NCBI RefSeq assembly: GCF_015865035.1
Contig: NZ_JADZGI010000001.1
Span: 1,426,001-1,490,000 of the forward strand
Origin: Novosphingobium aureum
Lineage (GTDB): Bacteria > Pseudomonadota > Alphaproteobacteria > Sphingomonadales > Sphingomonadaceae
Direction of reading: 5' to 3'
DNA length: 64,000 bases
Made by a program: the position numbers and the translations under genes. This document shows, piece by piece, positions 43,114 to 52,847 of this stretch (positions within the stretch are counted from its first letter, which is position 1; the number at the start of each line of letters is the position of its first letter). The notes beneath the pieces are model-generated. The model made no database searches, was not told the DNA's origin, and saw only the letters and a program-made list of their open reading frames with translations.

Positions 43114-44193
43114 TCAAGCCTCGTAGCGGGCCTGTTGCTCCTGCAGGAAGGCCAGTGCCTCCGCGACGAGTCCGGTAGAAAGCGCGGCCCCTTTCGCCGG
43201 ACGATATCTGGCGCGCCATGTGGCGATCGTCTCGGTGACCTCACGCGGCGAGTAGGGCTTTATCAGCCGGTTTCCGTCGCCGTCGGGCAACCATCCCTTG
43301 ACCCAGGTCGAACCGTCGCGGGCGCGCCTGTACCAGTGCTCGGCGGCATTGTTCATCGTCTTGCCGCGCCATTGCGTCAGGCTGAACTTGCCAATCGTGT
43401 GGCGCTTGTCGGCGGGGTCGTTGTAACCTGCCGCGAGATTGTCGGCGATGATCCCGGTGCCGGACATCACGATGGCATGACCGCCCTTGGTGAAGGCGAT
43501 GTTGCCGATCAGGCTGGTGTTGATTGCGTCGGGTCGGTCGGGGTCGGCCTTGCCGGTCTTGGTGTTGGTGTAGGTGCGGTTGAAGATCGGCGTGAATTCG
43601 GCGCCCTTGCCGATGAAGAACAGGTTGTTGAGGATCTCGATGTTCTCGATCCCGAAGACACCCTTGCGCGCGTTGTTGAACGGGAACATCTGCAGGCCGT
43701 CGCGATGCGTTGCCTTTGCGGGTGCGACATCCGGGGCGTCGTCGTCGGCGAAATCGTGAACCTGGTTCTTGGCGATGGTGCCGTTCTTGGAACCCACCAC
43801 GCGGATGGCATCCTCGCCGATGCCGGAGATGTCGCACGAGACGATCTTGAACCCGTCGACCTCGAGCATGGTAATGCCAATGCGGGCGCGTTCGATGCGG
43901 GTATCGACCACCGCATGGCCAGAGCCACCGCGAACATAAATGCCGACGGTCGAATCCACCGGGACGACACCCGGCTCGCAGGTCACCTTGACGCCCTCGG
44001 CATGAAATCCGTCCGATCCCACGACCTGCACGCCGTGGTGGGCGCCGGTAATCACGGTAATACCGCGGCCGAGCGTTACGTTGTCGGCATTGGCGACCCG
44101 GCAGTAACGAATCTTGCCGTTGACGTAAGTCGTACCGGCTTTGAGATCGACGGCGTCTAGCGTGGCACCGGCAAGGTCTTGGGTCCTGGGCAA
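43114..44193 (-). CDS. right-handed parallel beta-helix protein (phage tailspike-like paralogue)
   Basis: 359 aa. Short repeated strand units (D-N-V-T-L-G-R-G-I-T-V, G-I-T-M-L-E-V-D-G-F-K-I-V-S-C-D-I-S-G-I-G-E-D-A-I) are those of a parallel beta-helix. The closest relative in the window is the prophage protein at 59621-60691: both begin D-L-A-G-A-T-L and both contain G-E-D-A/G-I-R, H-R-D-G and E-F-T-P-I-F-x-R-T-Y. No signal peptide is seen, so it would need a non-Sec route, and it is near the HlyD/TolC operon. TTG start at 44193; GGAG lies about 11 nt upstream. Confidence 0.75.
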   Translation of the reverse strand: MPRTQDLAGATLDAVDLKAGTTYVNGKIRYCRVANADNVTLGRGITVITGAHHGVQVVGSDGFHAEGVKVTCEPGVVPVDSTVGIYVRGGSGHAVVDTRIERARIGITMLEVDGFKIVSCDISGIGEDAIRVVGSKNGTIAKNQVHDFADDDAPDVAPAKATHRDGLQMFPFNNARKGVFGIENIEILNNLFFIGKGAEFTPIFNRTYTNTKTGKADPDRPDAINTSLIGNIAFTKGGHAIVMSGTGIIADNLAAGYNDPADKRHTIGKFSLTQWRGKTMNNAAEHWYRRARDGSTWVKGWLPDGDGNRLIKPYSPREVTETIATWRARYRPAKGAALSTGLVAEALAFLQEQQARYEA

Positions 44194-44351
44194 GGAAAGG
44201 CGGCTCCGCGTGTAGGGCCCGGACTGCCGCGCTGCGACAGGCTGGCGAGCCCTAGTGTTGCTAAGTGCCTGCCTTGATAGAGCATTGTGCGGGCCAAGGC
44301 GAGATGCCGCTCACCATGTGCGCGACGAGCGCCGCTTGCGGCACCCGGTGC

Positions 44352-44387
44352 CGGGGACGGGCGCACGACACGGTGCGCTCGTCCCCG
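44352..44387. terminator. hairpin between beta-helix gene and NSS transporter gene
   Basis: CGGGGACG-GCGCAC and GTGCGC-CGTCCCCG form a strong GC stem with a 6-nt loop. No T run, so it is a probable 3-prime structure of the transporter transcript rather than a classical terminator. Confidence 0.55.
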
Positions 44388-44446
44388 TTCGGATCAGCCC
44401 GGCCGATCTTGGCCGTTGGGCTGGTTGGGAGTGCTGGGCCTCGACA

Positions 44447-45829
44447 TCAGGCCACGAAGGCGAAGACGATCAGCGTGGCGATTGCAACCGGGGCAACGAA
44501 GCGGGTGAGGAACAGCCAGGTTCGGAAGGTCAGGCCTTCGGTCAGTTCCAGTTCGCCGCGGGTTGCCTCGCGCTTCATCACCCAGCCTGCGAAGACCGCA
44601 GTGAGCAGCGCACCTACGGGCAGCAGGATGTTCGAGGCGATGAAATCGGTGGCGCCGTAGATCGTCAGCTTCTCGAACAGAGGCAGGAAGGCCAGCGGGT
44701 GGAAGTCCGCGAGCAGGTTGAACGAGAGCACCGAGCCGATGCTGAGCACGAAGATTACCGCGCCGATCAGCGGGGCAGCGATCTTGCGGGGCATGCCGCG
44801 ATGTTCCTCGGCCCACGATACCAGCGGTTCGAGGTTGGCGACCATCGAGGTCAGCGCAGCCGCGACCAGCAGCACGAAGAAAGCGATGCCGATTGCGCCG
44901 CCAAAAGCCATCGAGCCAAAGGCAATGGGCAGGCTCTGGAACACGAGGCCGGTACCCTCGCTCGGGGCCATGCCGCTGGTGAAGACGATCGGGAAGATGG
45001 CGAGGCCCGCCACCAGTGCGACGATGCTGTCTGCGGCGACGATGATCAGGGTGGAGCTGGGCACCTTGATATACTTGGGCATGTAGGCGCCATACGTCAT
45101 CATGCCGCCCATCGCGACGCCGACCGAGAAGAACGCCTGTCCGATCGCCAGAAGGAAGGTCTGCGCGGTCACCTTGCTAAAGTCGGGTGCGAACAGGAAC
45201 TGCGTCGCTGCGGCGAAGCCATCGAGCGTGGCGCCGTAGACAGCGAGCAGGATCAGGATCGCGAAGAGCAGCGGCATCAGGATCAGCGAAGCCATCTCGA
45301 TGCCGTGGCTGACCCCGCGCCGGGTAATGAACACCGCAATGCCCAGCATGAGCAGGGACCAGCCGGCCAGACGCAGCGGCGAGGCCATCAGCCCGTCGAA
45401 CACGACCTTCGAGGAATCCGCATCGAGCCCGGCGAAGCCGGTCGATACCGCACGCCACAGGTAGTCGGCGGCCCAGCCGGCGATGACCGCGTAGAAGGTG
45501 AGGATGAGGAAGGTGGCAACAAGTGCCACGACCCCGACGCCGGCCCAAGCCGGCTTGCCCCCGGCCTCGATGGCGTTCTTGCGCATTCCGGCCACGGGGC
45601 TCAATCCTGCGCGGCGCCCGATCAACAATTCGGCCGCGACCAGCGGCGCGCCGATGCACAGTACGACCAGCAGGTAGATGATGACGAACGCGCCGCCGCC
45701 GTTCTCGCCGGCAACATAGGGAAAGCGCCAGATATTGCCGAGCCCCACCGCGAAGCCGATTGCGGAAAGCAGAAAGGTGGTACGCGAACTCCATTGCTCA
45801 TGGACTTTGCCGTCTACGGGCTGTGACAA
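44447..45829 (-). CDS. NSS-family sodium-coupled amino acid/neurotransmitter symporter
   Basis: 460 aa with 11 or 12 transmembrane helices. The N-terminal signature W-S-S-R-T-T-F-L-L-S-A-I-G-F-A-V-G-L-G-N-I-W-R-F-P is the LeuT/SNF hallmark, with the unwound TM1 G-L-G-N-x-W-R and a TM6-TM8 pattern typical of the family. It co-transports Na+ with an amino acid or related solute. The start is TTG at 45829, which has GGAGGG 6 nt upstream and removes a long N-terminal extension. A GTATAC operator lies about 130 nt upstream. Confidence 0.9.
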   Translation of the reverse strand: MSQPVDGKVHEQWSSRTTFLLSAIGFAVGLGNIWRFPYVAGENGGGAFVIIYLLVVLCIGAPLVAAELLIGRRAGLSPVAGMRKNAIEAGGKPAWAGVGVVALVATFLILTFYAVIAGWAADYLWRAVSTGFAGLDADSSKVVFDGLMASPLRLAGWSLLMLGIAVFITRRGVSHGIEMASLILMPLLFAILILLAVYGATLDGFAAATQFLFAPDFSKVTAQTFLLAIGQAFFSVGVAMGGMMTYGAYMPKYIKVPSSTLIIVAADSIVALVAGLAIFPIVFTSGMAPSEGTGLVFQSLPIAFGSMAFGGAIGIAFFVLLVAAALTSMVANLEPLVSWAEEHRGMPRKIAAPLIGAVIFVLSIGSVLSFNLLADFHPLAFLPLFEKLTIYGATDFIASNILLPVGALLTAVFAGWVMKREATRGELELTEGLTFRTWLFLTRFVAPVAIATLIVFAFVA

Positions 45830-45956
45830 GATCGATCCCTCCAGTGGCGGTGCGGCGGAAATCACGAGGATCGGGCAGTGCCTTGCCACCACCCCGTGGC
45901 GGCACTGCGCACCCGTCCGCATCGCGTTGTAAAAATTCCGCAACAAGTTAGATCGA

Positions 45957-45970
45957 ATATGGTATACGAT
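45957..45970 (-). promoter_or_regulatory. GTATAC operator, copy 1
   Basis: On the minus strand ATCGTATACCATAT, with an exact AT-n-GTATAC-n-AT dyad. It lies upstream of the NSS symporter and matches the sites at 46708 and 48753. Confidence 0.6.
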
Positions 45971-46038
45971 GTCAACAGGGCGATGTGTGGAATTTTCAGG
46001 CACCGCGATGCCGCGCTCTCACGTGCTCATTGGCGGCG

Positions 46039-46680
46039 TCACTCGTTCCAGTAGCGGGAGCAGGCGTGCACTACGGCCTGCGCGGTTCGAGCCCTCTTGT
46101 CGGCGAGTGCGATGCGGGTGATCGCGACCGGTTCGACAAGTTGTTCGTTGCGGGCAGGAGCCTCGTGAATGGCGTGCACGACGTCCATTCCCGAGACGAC
46201 CTTGCCGAACACGGCGAAACCCTGACGATCGGGATTGCGGGCGCCGCCGAAGTCCATCGTGGGCGAGGGCCTTGCGACGATCGAGAAGCTCGACGTGGCC
46301 GTATCAGGCCCCCATCGCGCCATCGACAGTGCTCCTGCAGCGTGGCGCAGTCCGGTCTGGCTGGTGCGTTCGAGTGGGATCGGTGCGAAGCGAGAAAACT
46401 CCTCCCCTTGCCGGGCCTCGAGCTGGATCACGTCGATGGGCACGTCGTCGACACCGTGAACGGTCCGGAAGAAGTGACCGCCGTCATAGTCCCCGACGAG
46501 CGTGTAGCGCAGGAAATTGCAACTCGAGATCGGCGCCGCGGCCAGCGCAATGCGCGCCTTGATCGTACCTGCCCCGGTCTCGATCAATACGTCGGTCGAT
46601 TCGAGCGGGCGCGCAGTCGGCCCGCAGGCCGTGACGGCCACCACTGCGAGACATGCCCACAATCGATGAATACTCGACAA
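46039..46680 (-). CDS. cyclophilin-type peptidyl-prolyl isomerase lipoprotein
   Basis: 213 aa. TTG at 46680 has AGGAGG 5 nt upstream and starts a lipoprotein signal with a lipobox ending V-T-A-C (Cys19). The rest is a cyclophilin: F-F-R-T-V-H-G-V-D-D-V, P-D-T-A-T-S-S-F-S-I-V, then F-A-V-F-G-K-V-V-S-G-M-D-V-V-H. Several catalytic residues differ from human CypA, so activity is plausible but unproven. The long reading frame from 46944 is not used. Confidence 0.85.
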   Translation of the reverse strand: MSSIHRLWACLAVVAVTACGPTARPLESTDVLIETGAGTIKARIALAAAPISSCNFLRYTLVGDYDGGHFFRTVHGVDDVPIDVIQLEARQGEEFSRFAPIPLERTSQTGLRHAAGALSMARWGPDTATSSFSIVARPSPTMDFGGARNPDRQGFAVFGKVVSGMDVVHAIHEAPARNEQLVEPVAITRIALADKRARTAQAVVHACSRYWNE

Positions 46681-46707
46681 GCCTACCTCCTGTTGCGCGA
46701 ATAAATA

Positions 46708-46721
46708 ATATAGTATACGAT
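46708..46721 (-). promoter_or_regulatory. GTATAC operator, copy 2
   Basis: Minus strand ATCGTATACTATAT, an exact copy of the core of the other two sites. It lies between the divergent PPIase and DUF885 genes (27 nt from the former start). Confidence 0.6.
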
Positions 46722-46876
46722 GCATGGATGCAACGGAAAGCAGGGGGATCGCTTTCCGACTTTTGCCGTCATCCGGGTGGGTGTGACATTTGTGATCGCG
46801 GAGGCGGGGCTTCCCGATGAACCCGCGCCCGGGGTGCAAGGCAAAGGACAGGTCGTCATCGCAAGGGAGATGCCGT

Positions 46877-48571
46877 TTGCTCGCGTGCCGCAAAAGTTTT
46901 CGAATGGTCCTGGGCCTGTGCGCGCTGCTAGGTGTGCTCTCCATTTCGGGACCTGCCAGCGCTGTCCAGAGGGACTACGAGGCGCTGCTTGAGCTGTTCG
47001 AACGCTGGCGGGCGTTCGCGGCACCCGAGGCAAGCGATTCGGCACCGGACTACAGCGCTTCGGCGATGGCGCAAAAGGCTCGTGCGCTGCCTGATTTCCA
47101 GCGCGAACTTGCTGCTCTCGATATGCAGGGCTGGTCTCTGGTCCAGCGCAACGACGCGCGGCTGGTCGGGGCCGAAATGGCCGGGCTCGATTTCGACTTG
47201 CGCGTGCTGCGCCCATTCGCGCGCGACCCGGCATTCTACGTTACGCTCTGGCCGCACCAGACCGACGTGCCTTCGCGCGAGGCACGAGCGGCTCTGCCCC
47301 GGATCGAGCTCTATGCATTCACGTTTCCCCTGTCGCCGCAGGACGACAGCTTGCTGGCGCGCCGTTTCGAGGCAGTTGCACCGCTCTTGCGGCAGGCACG
47401 CATTAACCTTGCGGACAGCAATGCGCGCGACCTTTGGGTCTATGGAATTACCGCGGTCGAAGGGCAGGCCAGGGCGCTGCGCCAGCTGGAGCGGGGAACA
47501 CTCGCGCTCAGTTCGCTCGAAGGTCCGGCGAGTGCGGATCTTTCGGGTGCGTCGCCCCGGCTGCGCCGCGCGGTCGCGAGCGCGCGCGAGGCGACGCAGG
47601 ATTACCTCGCGTGGCTGAGGCACGAGGCGCCGGGCAAGACCGGTCCCTCGGGCGTCGGGAAGGATAATTACAGCTGGTATCTGCATAATGTGCACCTCTC
47701 GCCCTACGGGTGGGAGGAGGAGGCGACCTTGTTGCGGCGCGAGCTCGAGCGTGCCTATGCCAGCCTTCGCCTCGAGGAGCATCGCAATCGCGCGCTGCCC
47801 CCGCTCGACCCCGTCGCGAGCGCACAGGACTACGCCGCGCTGGCGCGCGATCGGCTCGACACGTTCATCGCCTTTCTCGTCGACGGCGGGGTAATCGAGG
47901 ACAAGCCCTATCTGGAAGCCGCTCTGCGCCCGCGGATGGGCCACTATGTTGCCCCCCAGGATCGCGAATTCTTCGCGCAAGTGACGCACCGCGAGCCGAT
48001 GCTGCTCTACGCGCACGACTACCACTGGTTCGATCTCGCGCGCATGCGCGACACGCCGCACGAAAGTCCGATCCGGCGTGCACCGCTCTTGTGGAACATG
48101 TGGGACACTCGCGCCGAAGGGTTCGCCACCGGGTTCGAGGAACTCGTCATGCACGCCGGGCTCTACGACGACAATCCACGCGCGCGCGAACTGGTCTGGA
48201 TCATGCTCGCCAGCCGTGCCGCGCGCGGGCTCGCATCGCTCTACGTCCACGCCAACGAGATAGGTCTTGAGGAGGCCGGGCGCTTTCAGGCGAGCTGGAC
48301 CCCGCGGAACTGGGCCGGGGCGAAGGACGGGCTCACGGCCTTCGAACAGCTGCTTTACCTGCGCCAACCGGGGTACGGCACGAGCTATATCTCGGGCAAG
48401 CTGCTCGTAGACCGCCTGCTCGCCGCCGAGATGCATCGAGCGCAGTCAACGGGCCAGGCGCTGCCGCTGGCGCAACTTCTCGAGAAAATAGACCAAGCGG
48501 GTCAGGTTCCTGTGACTGTGATCGAATCGGAAGTTGTCGGTTCGAGAGGCATGCTCGAATTCGACCCGTGA
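46877..48571 (+). CDS. DUF885 family putative metallopeptidase
   Basis: 564 aa. TTG at 46877 has AAGGGAGA 6 nt upstream and starts an export signal (L-A-C-R-K-S-F-R-M-V-L-G-L-C-A-L-L, cleavage near A-S-A-V-Q). The C-terminal part carries the DUF885 features: E-G-F-A-T-G-F-E-E-L-V-M-H-A-G-L-Y, R-A-R-E-L-V-W-I-M-L and a P-G-Y-G-T-S-Y-I-S-G-K block. The classical H-E-x-x-H is not obvious, so peptidase function is a family inference. Confidence 0.75.
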   Translation: MLACRKSFRMVLGLCALLGVLSISGPASAVQRDYEALLELFERWRAFAAPEASDSAPDYSASAMAQKARALPDFQRELAALDMQGWSLVQRNDARLVGAEMAGLDFDLRVLRPFARDPAFYVTLWPHQTDVPSREARAALPRIELYAFTFPLSPQDDSLLARRFEAVAPLLRQARINLADSNARDLWVYGITAVEGQARALRQLERGTLALSSLEGPASADLSGASPRLRRAVASAREATQDYLAWLRHEAPGKTGPSGVGKDNYSWYLHNVHLSPYGWEEEATLLRRELERAYASLRLEEHRNRALPPLDPVASAQDYAALARDRLDTFIAFLVDGGVIEDKPYLEAALRPRMGHYVAPQDREFFAQVTHREPMLLYAHDYHWFDLARMRDTPHESPIRRAPLLWNMWDTRAEGFATGFEELVMHAGLYDDNPRARELVWIMLASRAARGLASLYVHANEIGLEEAGRFQASWTPRNWAGAKDGLTAFEQLLYLRQPGYGTSYISGKLLVDRLLAAEMHRAQSTGQALPLAQLLEKIDQAGQVPVTVIESEVVGSRGMLEFDP

Positions 48572-48752
48572 ATGGTCGAGGTTAAATAGAGTCTTGGTGA
48601 TTCGGGAATGCTTTCGTTGGGTTTGATGCTGGGCGATGTTTTCTCCATGACCTGTGAATTCAGAGAAAATCCAATGTACGCGAGATGTATGTGATGAATT
48701 ACGTGATTTTATTTCATTGATTGCGAATTGCCCCTCTGGACAGCATGAGCGA

Positions 48753-48766
48753 ATCGTATACCGTGT
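48753..48766 (+). promoter_or_regulatory. GTATAC operator, copy 3
   Basis: Plus strand ATCGTATACCGTGT, 39 nt before the TonB-receptor ATG. It differs from copy 1 at two of 14 bases. Confidence 0.6.
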
Positions 48767-48804
48767 ATGATATTCACTGCAGCGGAACCATGAGGGGGAT
48801 TTCG

Positions 48805-51501
48805 ATGAAACATGTGCTCTTGACGATGATGGTGGCGGCATCGCCGCTCGCGATCGGTGTTGCTCACGCGCAGGCGCCAGCCGATGAAGGGCTGGCCGGA
48901 GAGGCGCCCGCCAACGACATCGTCGTGACCGGTTCGCGCCTTCGCCAGACCGACCTTGTCTCGGCTTCGCCAGTCACGGTCATGGATCGTGCCGAGATCG
49001 ACACGACTGGCGCGCAGAGCGTGGGCGAATTGCTGCGCGAGCTTCCGGTTGCCAGCCCTTCGGCCAGTGAATCGGCTGGGCGCGGCAACTCGGGCGCAGC
49101 CAACGTCGCCCTGCGCGGCCTCAGCGCGGTCAACACCCTGGTGCTGGTCAACGGTCGCCGCATGATCTCGAACAATGCCAGCGGCACCGTCGACCTCAAC
49201 TCGATCCCGTTCGAGGCGGTCGAGCGCGTCGAGGTCCTCCAGAACGGGGCCTCGGCCGTCTACGGCACCGATGCCGTCGCCGGTGTGGTCAACATCATCA
49301 TGCGCCGTTCGTTCGACGGGCTGCAGATCAAGGCCGGGGCGGGGGTCTCGGATCGCGGTGACCTGCCCACGCGCGATATCAGCCTGACCTTCGGCGACCG
49401 GTTCGACGACGGCGGGTTCGTGTTCAACGCGAGCTACCGCTCCTCGGGCGGCAATGCGATCGGCGACCGCCCGGTCAGCCGCGATCCGGACTGGCGTTCG
49501 CGCGGGGGGCGTAACTGGCGCGATTCCGCACCGACCTCGACCGCACTGCGTGGCATCGATCCGGCCAATCCGGACATTTGGTACGTGCTGCGCGACGGTG
49601 TTGCGCGAGGCCAGTCACTTGCCGATTTTCGTACTTACGTCTTCCCGGGGACCGGCGATCCGCTGAGCACCGGCAACGACGGCATCAACTACTGGCAATA
49701 CGAGAGCAGCGCCTCGGAGATCGAGCAGTACAACCTGTGGTTTGCCGGTGAGAAGGAGATCACCTCGGGCGTCAATGCCTTCGTCGAGGTTTCGTACAAC
49801 CGGCGCGAATCGCTTGGCTATCTTGCGCCGGACTACTTCGACACCTGGAACGACTACACCATCGACGCGAACAACGACTACAACACCTTCGGTGTCGACC
49901 TCGACGTATCGCGCACGCTGCTGGAGACACTGCGCACCGGTCCCACGCGGGCGCAGAACATCACGTCGAACGTGATGCGCTACGTCGCCGGGCTCGAAGG
50001 CAAGGTCTTCGGCAACTTCGACTGGGAGCTCGCGGTCAACTACCAGGACCTCGACTTGCGCAACGACGGCGGCCGTACGCTCGAGCGTGCCCGTCTCGAA
50101 GCCGCGCTCGGCGACAGCGACGTGTGCCGCACCATCGCGGGATGTGTTCCTCTCGACCTGTTCGGCGCGACCGGCACGGTCACCGACGAGATGCTGCACG
50201 CGATCACCGCGCAGCGCTGGTCGCAGACCGACGCATCGCTGACCTCGGTCACCGGCAACGTGTCGGGCACGCTCGTCGACCTGTGGGCCGGCCCGCTCGA
50301 TATCTCGATCGGGGGCGAGTTCCGCCGCGAGACCTATCGTGAGGAACGTGACAATGCGCCTGACAAGGAAACGCCGACTCCGCTCTTCGCACCGCAGGCG
50401 CGCAAGGTCTCGGAGATTTATGGCGAGCTGCGCCTGCCGCTGCTGCGTGACGTGCCGCTGGTCCAGCTGCTCGATATCGATGCCGCAGTTCGCTATTCGC
50501 ACTACAATCAGTTCGGCAGCACCACCAATCCACAGATCGGCCTGCGCTGGCGGCCGGTCAACGATCTGATGATCCGCGGTTCGTGGGGCACGGCTTTCCG
50601 TGCGCCGAACTTTACCGAAGCCAATCCGCAGCAGTCGCGTGGATACCGTCCGCTGGTCGATCCGTGCCAGGGCGACAACTTCGCCTCGCTGCCCGGCTGT
50701 AATGGCGTGCAGGCACCGGTGGTGACGGGCGCCTGGGTAATCTCGGGCGGCAATCCTGACCTGCGTCCGGAAACGGCCGAGAACTATACCCTCGGCTTCG
50801 TCTATACGCCTGACTACCTGCCCGGGTTCTCGTGGACCGTCGATGCCTGGCGCATCGAGAAGAGCGACATCATTGGCACCGCCGATCCCAACTACATCAT
50901 CGCCGAGAATGCCGCCGGGACGAGCTTCGGCGGTGCGGTCAGCCGCTTCCCCGACAACTCGCTCGAGGAGGTATACTCGATCCGCGAGAACCTTCTGGCG
51001 CTGCGCGTGCAGGGCATTGACGCCGCGGTCGAGTACACCACCCCGCGCGCATCGTGGGGCCGGCTCAACGGTCGCCTCGATGTGACCTACATGGACAGCT
51101 ACAAGTCCTCGCCCGCCGCGGGTGCCGAGCCCGTCGAACGTGTCGGTACCTACACCACCTCGCTCAGCACGCTGGCAAAGTGGCGCGGGACGGCTCGCCT
51201 GACCTACCAGAGCGACGATCTCATGGTCAGCTGGGGCGCCCGCTATGTCGATGGCGTCACCAACGAGGCCTCGCTGCTGGTCGACGGGGAGTTCCTCGAG
51301 GCCAAGAGCTATATCCAGCACGACCTTCAGGTGTCCTACGACATCGGCGGCGAGCCTTCGGCCCGCCTCACGTTCGGCGTCGAGAACCTGTTCGACCGGA
51401 TGCCGCCCTGGCTCGAGGGCAACTACTACAACGGCTTCGACGCCAATACCTTCAACTCGCGCGGGCGTTTCTTCTATGCCCGTGCCGAAGCGAAGTTCTG
51501 A
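48805..51501 (+). CDS. TonB-dependent outer membrane receptor
   Basis: 898 aa with signal peptide (M-K-H-V-L-L-T-M-M-V-A-A-S-P-L-A-I-G-V-A-H-A-Q), TonB box region (D-I-V-V-T-G-S-R), plug domain (A-L-R-G-L-S-A-V-N-T-L-V-L-V-N-G-R-R and V-Y-G-T-D-A-V-A-G-V-V-N-I-I) and a barrel ending in F. ATG at 48805 has GAGGGGGATTTCG upstream. The ligand is unknown. Cotranscription with DapA/M1 is possible but there are gaps of 200 and 240 nt. Confidence 0.93.
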   Translation: MKHVLLTMMVAASPLAIGVAHAQAPADEGLAGEAPANDIVVTGSRLRQTDLVSASPVTVMDRAEIDTTGAQSVGELLRELPVASPSASESAGRGNSGAANVALRGLSAVNTLVLVNGRRMISNNASGTVDLNSIPFEAVERVEVLQNGASAVYGTDAVAGVVNIIMRRSFDGLQIKAGAGVSDRGDLPTRDISLTFGDRFDDGGFVFNASYRSSGGNAIGDRPVSRDPDWRSRGGRNWRDSAPTSTALRGIDPANPDIWYVLRDGVARGQSLADFRTYVFPGTGDPLSTGNDGINYWQYESSASEIEQYNLWFAGEKEITSGVNAFVEVSYNRRESLGYLAPDYFDTWNDYTIDANNDYNTFGVDLDVSRTLLETLRTGPTRAQNITSNVMRYVAGLEGKVFGNFDWELAVNYQDLDLRNDGGRTLERARLEAALGDSDVCRTIAGCVPLDLFGATGTVTDEMLHAITAQRWSQTDASLTSVTGNVSGTLVDLWAGPLDISIGGEFRRETYREERDNAPDKETPTPLFAPQARKVSEIYGELRLPLLRDVPLVQLLDIDAAVRYSHYNQFGSTTNPQIGLRWRPVNDLMIRGSWGTAFRAPNFTEANPQQSRGYRPLVDPCQGDNFASLPGCNGVQAPVVTGAWVISGGNPDLRPETAENYTLGFVYTPDYLPGFSWTVDAWRIEKSDIIGTADPNYIIAENAAGTSFGGAVSRFPDNSLEEVYSIRENLLALRVQGIDAAVEYTTPRASWGRLNGRLDVTYMDSYKSSPAAGAEPVERVGTYTTSLSTLAKWRGTARLTYQSDDLMVSWGARYVDGVTNEASLLVDGEFLEAKSYIQHDLQVSYDIGGEPSARLTFGVENLFDRMPPWLEGNYYNGFDANTFNSRGRFFYARAEAKF

Positions 51502-51701
51502 GGCTGGGTTGGCTCGACAGGCCCGGCAATCTCCGGCCTCGCGGCTTCGGGGCTGGGGCTGGGCAGGGCCACGCGCTATGATTGCCGGTCTCGCGCCGGG
51601 TTCGGGTTCCATCTGTGCGGCGAAAACTGCGCGGATGGCCCCGTCCCGGCCGGGCCGTGGTTGTCGCAAGAGAAGCGGCATGTTCATCGAAGGAGAATAG
51701 G

Positions 51702-52607
51702 GTGAGTTCCAAGAAGGCCTTGTGGACAGGTGTTTACCCGGCTGCCACGACCCAGTTCGCAGTCGACGGATCGGTCGACATCGACGAGACGCAGAAAGTC
51801 ATGAGCAGGCTCGTCGACGATGGTGTCACGGGATTGATCCTGCTGGGCACCTGCGGCGAGAACAACTCGCTCGAACCCGATGAAAAGCGAGCGATCCTGG
51901 CCGCCGGTGTCGAAGCCGTGGGCGGGCGCGTGCCACTGGTGACGGGCGTTTCCGAATTCACCACCGCGCGCGCGATCGAATATGCCCGCGATGCCGAGAA
52001 GATCGGGATCGACGCGCTGATGGCGCTGCCCGCGATGGTCTACGTGCCCACCGAAGAGGAACTGGCCGCGCACTTCAAGGCGATCGCATCGGCCACTTCG
52101 TTGCCGATCATGCTCTACAACAACCCGCCCGCCTATCGTGTGTCGATCTCCTTCGCGGTGCTCGAGGAACTGGCCGCGGTGGACAATATCGTCGCGGTCA
52201 AGGAAAGCGCGCCCGACCCGCGCCGCTTCACCGACCTGATCAACCGCTTCGGTGATCGCTATCAGGTCATGGCCGGGCTCGATGACGTTGCGCTCGAGGG
52301 CATGATGCTGGGCGCCTCGGGCTGGGTTTCGGGGCTGACCAGCGCCTTCCCGCAGGAATCGGTCGCGCTGATGGCTGCGGTCGAGGCCGGTGACTGGATC
52401 GAGGCGCGGCGCATCTACCGCTGGTTCATGCCGCTGCTGCACCTCGATGCCGAACACGATCTGGTCCAGTCGATCAAGCTGGCCGAACAGATCATGGGAC
52501 GCGGCTCCGAACGGGTGCGCATGCCGCGCATGCCACTGACGGGCGAGCGGCGAGCGCAGGTTATTGCCATGGTCGAGGAATGCGCCCGCACGCGTCCCGC
52601 CGGCTGA
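51702..52607 (+). CDS. DapA/NAL-family Schiff-base lyase or deaminase
   Basis: 301 aa TIM-barrel. The Schiff-base Lys167 (V-A-V-K-E-S-A) and the Tyr139 general acid (M-L-Y-N-N-P) are present, and the nucleotide-like G-T-C-G-E-N-N replaces the DHDPS GTTGE. The divergence at this motif and the lack of lysine genes nearby argue against true DHDPS. Hydroxyproline-type pyrroline carboxylate deaminases belong to this family and would suit the neighbourhood. GTG start with AAGGAGAATAG upstream. Confidence 0.85.
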   Translation: MSSKKALWTGVYPAATTQFAVDGSVDIDETQKVMSRLVDDGVTGLILLGTCGENNSLEPDEKRAILAAGVEAVGGRVPLVTGVSEFTTARAIEYARDAEKIGIDALMALPAMVYVPTEEELAAHFKAIASATSLPIMLYNNPPAYRVSISFAVLEELAAVDNIVAVKESAPDPRRFTDLINRFGDRYQVMAGLDDVALEGMMLGASGWVSGLTSAFPQESVALMAAVEAGDWIEARRIYRWFMPLLHLDAEHDLVQSIKLAEQIMGRGSERVRMPRMPLTGERRAQVIAMVEECARTRPAG

Positions 52608-52847
52608 TACGAATTACACGAGCTGTCCCGACCGACTGGGGCGGCTGGCCGAAGTCTTTCATCGACTGGCCCGCCGCCCTCCTTTTCGTATCGTTTCGCA
52701 CAGCTCGGCACCGTGCCGTTTAGCGCAACCCGCGCTCGGCGCTGCAGACACGCACGACAAGAGGCAGCATCATAGCCGGATGCGGCCGGAACAAGCAGCA
52801 GCCGGCAAGGCTGCGGGTTGCCAGGACAGAACAAGAGGAGTGTGAAT

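Noticed and set aside
44255..45826. 523-codon plus-strand frame opposite the NSS symporter
   Set aside because: Overlaps a clear transporter on the other strand; the translation is low-complexity charged sequence without family.
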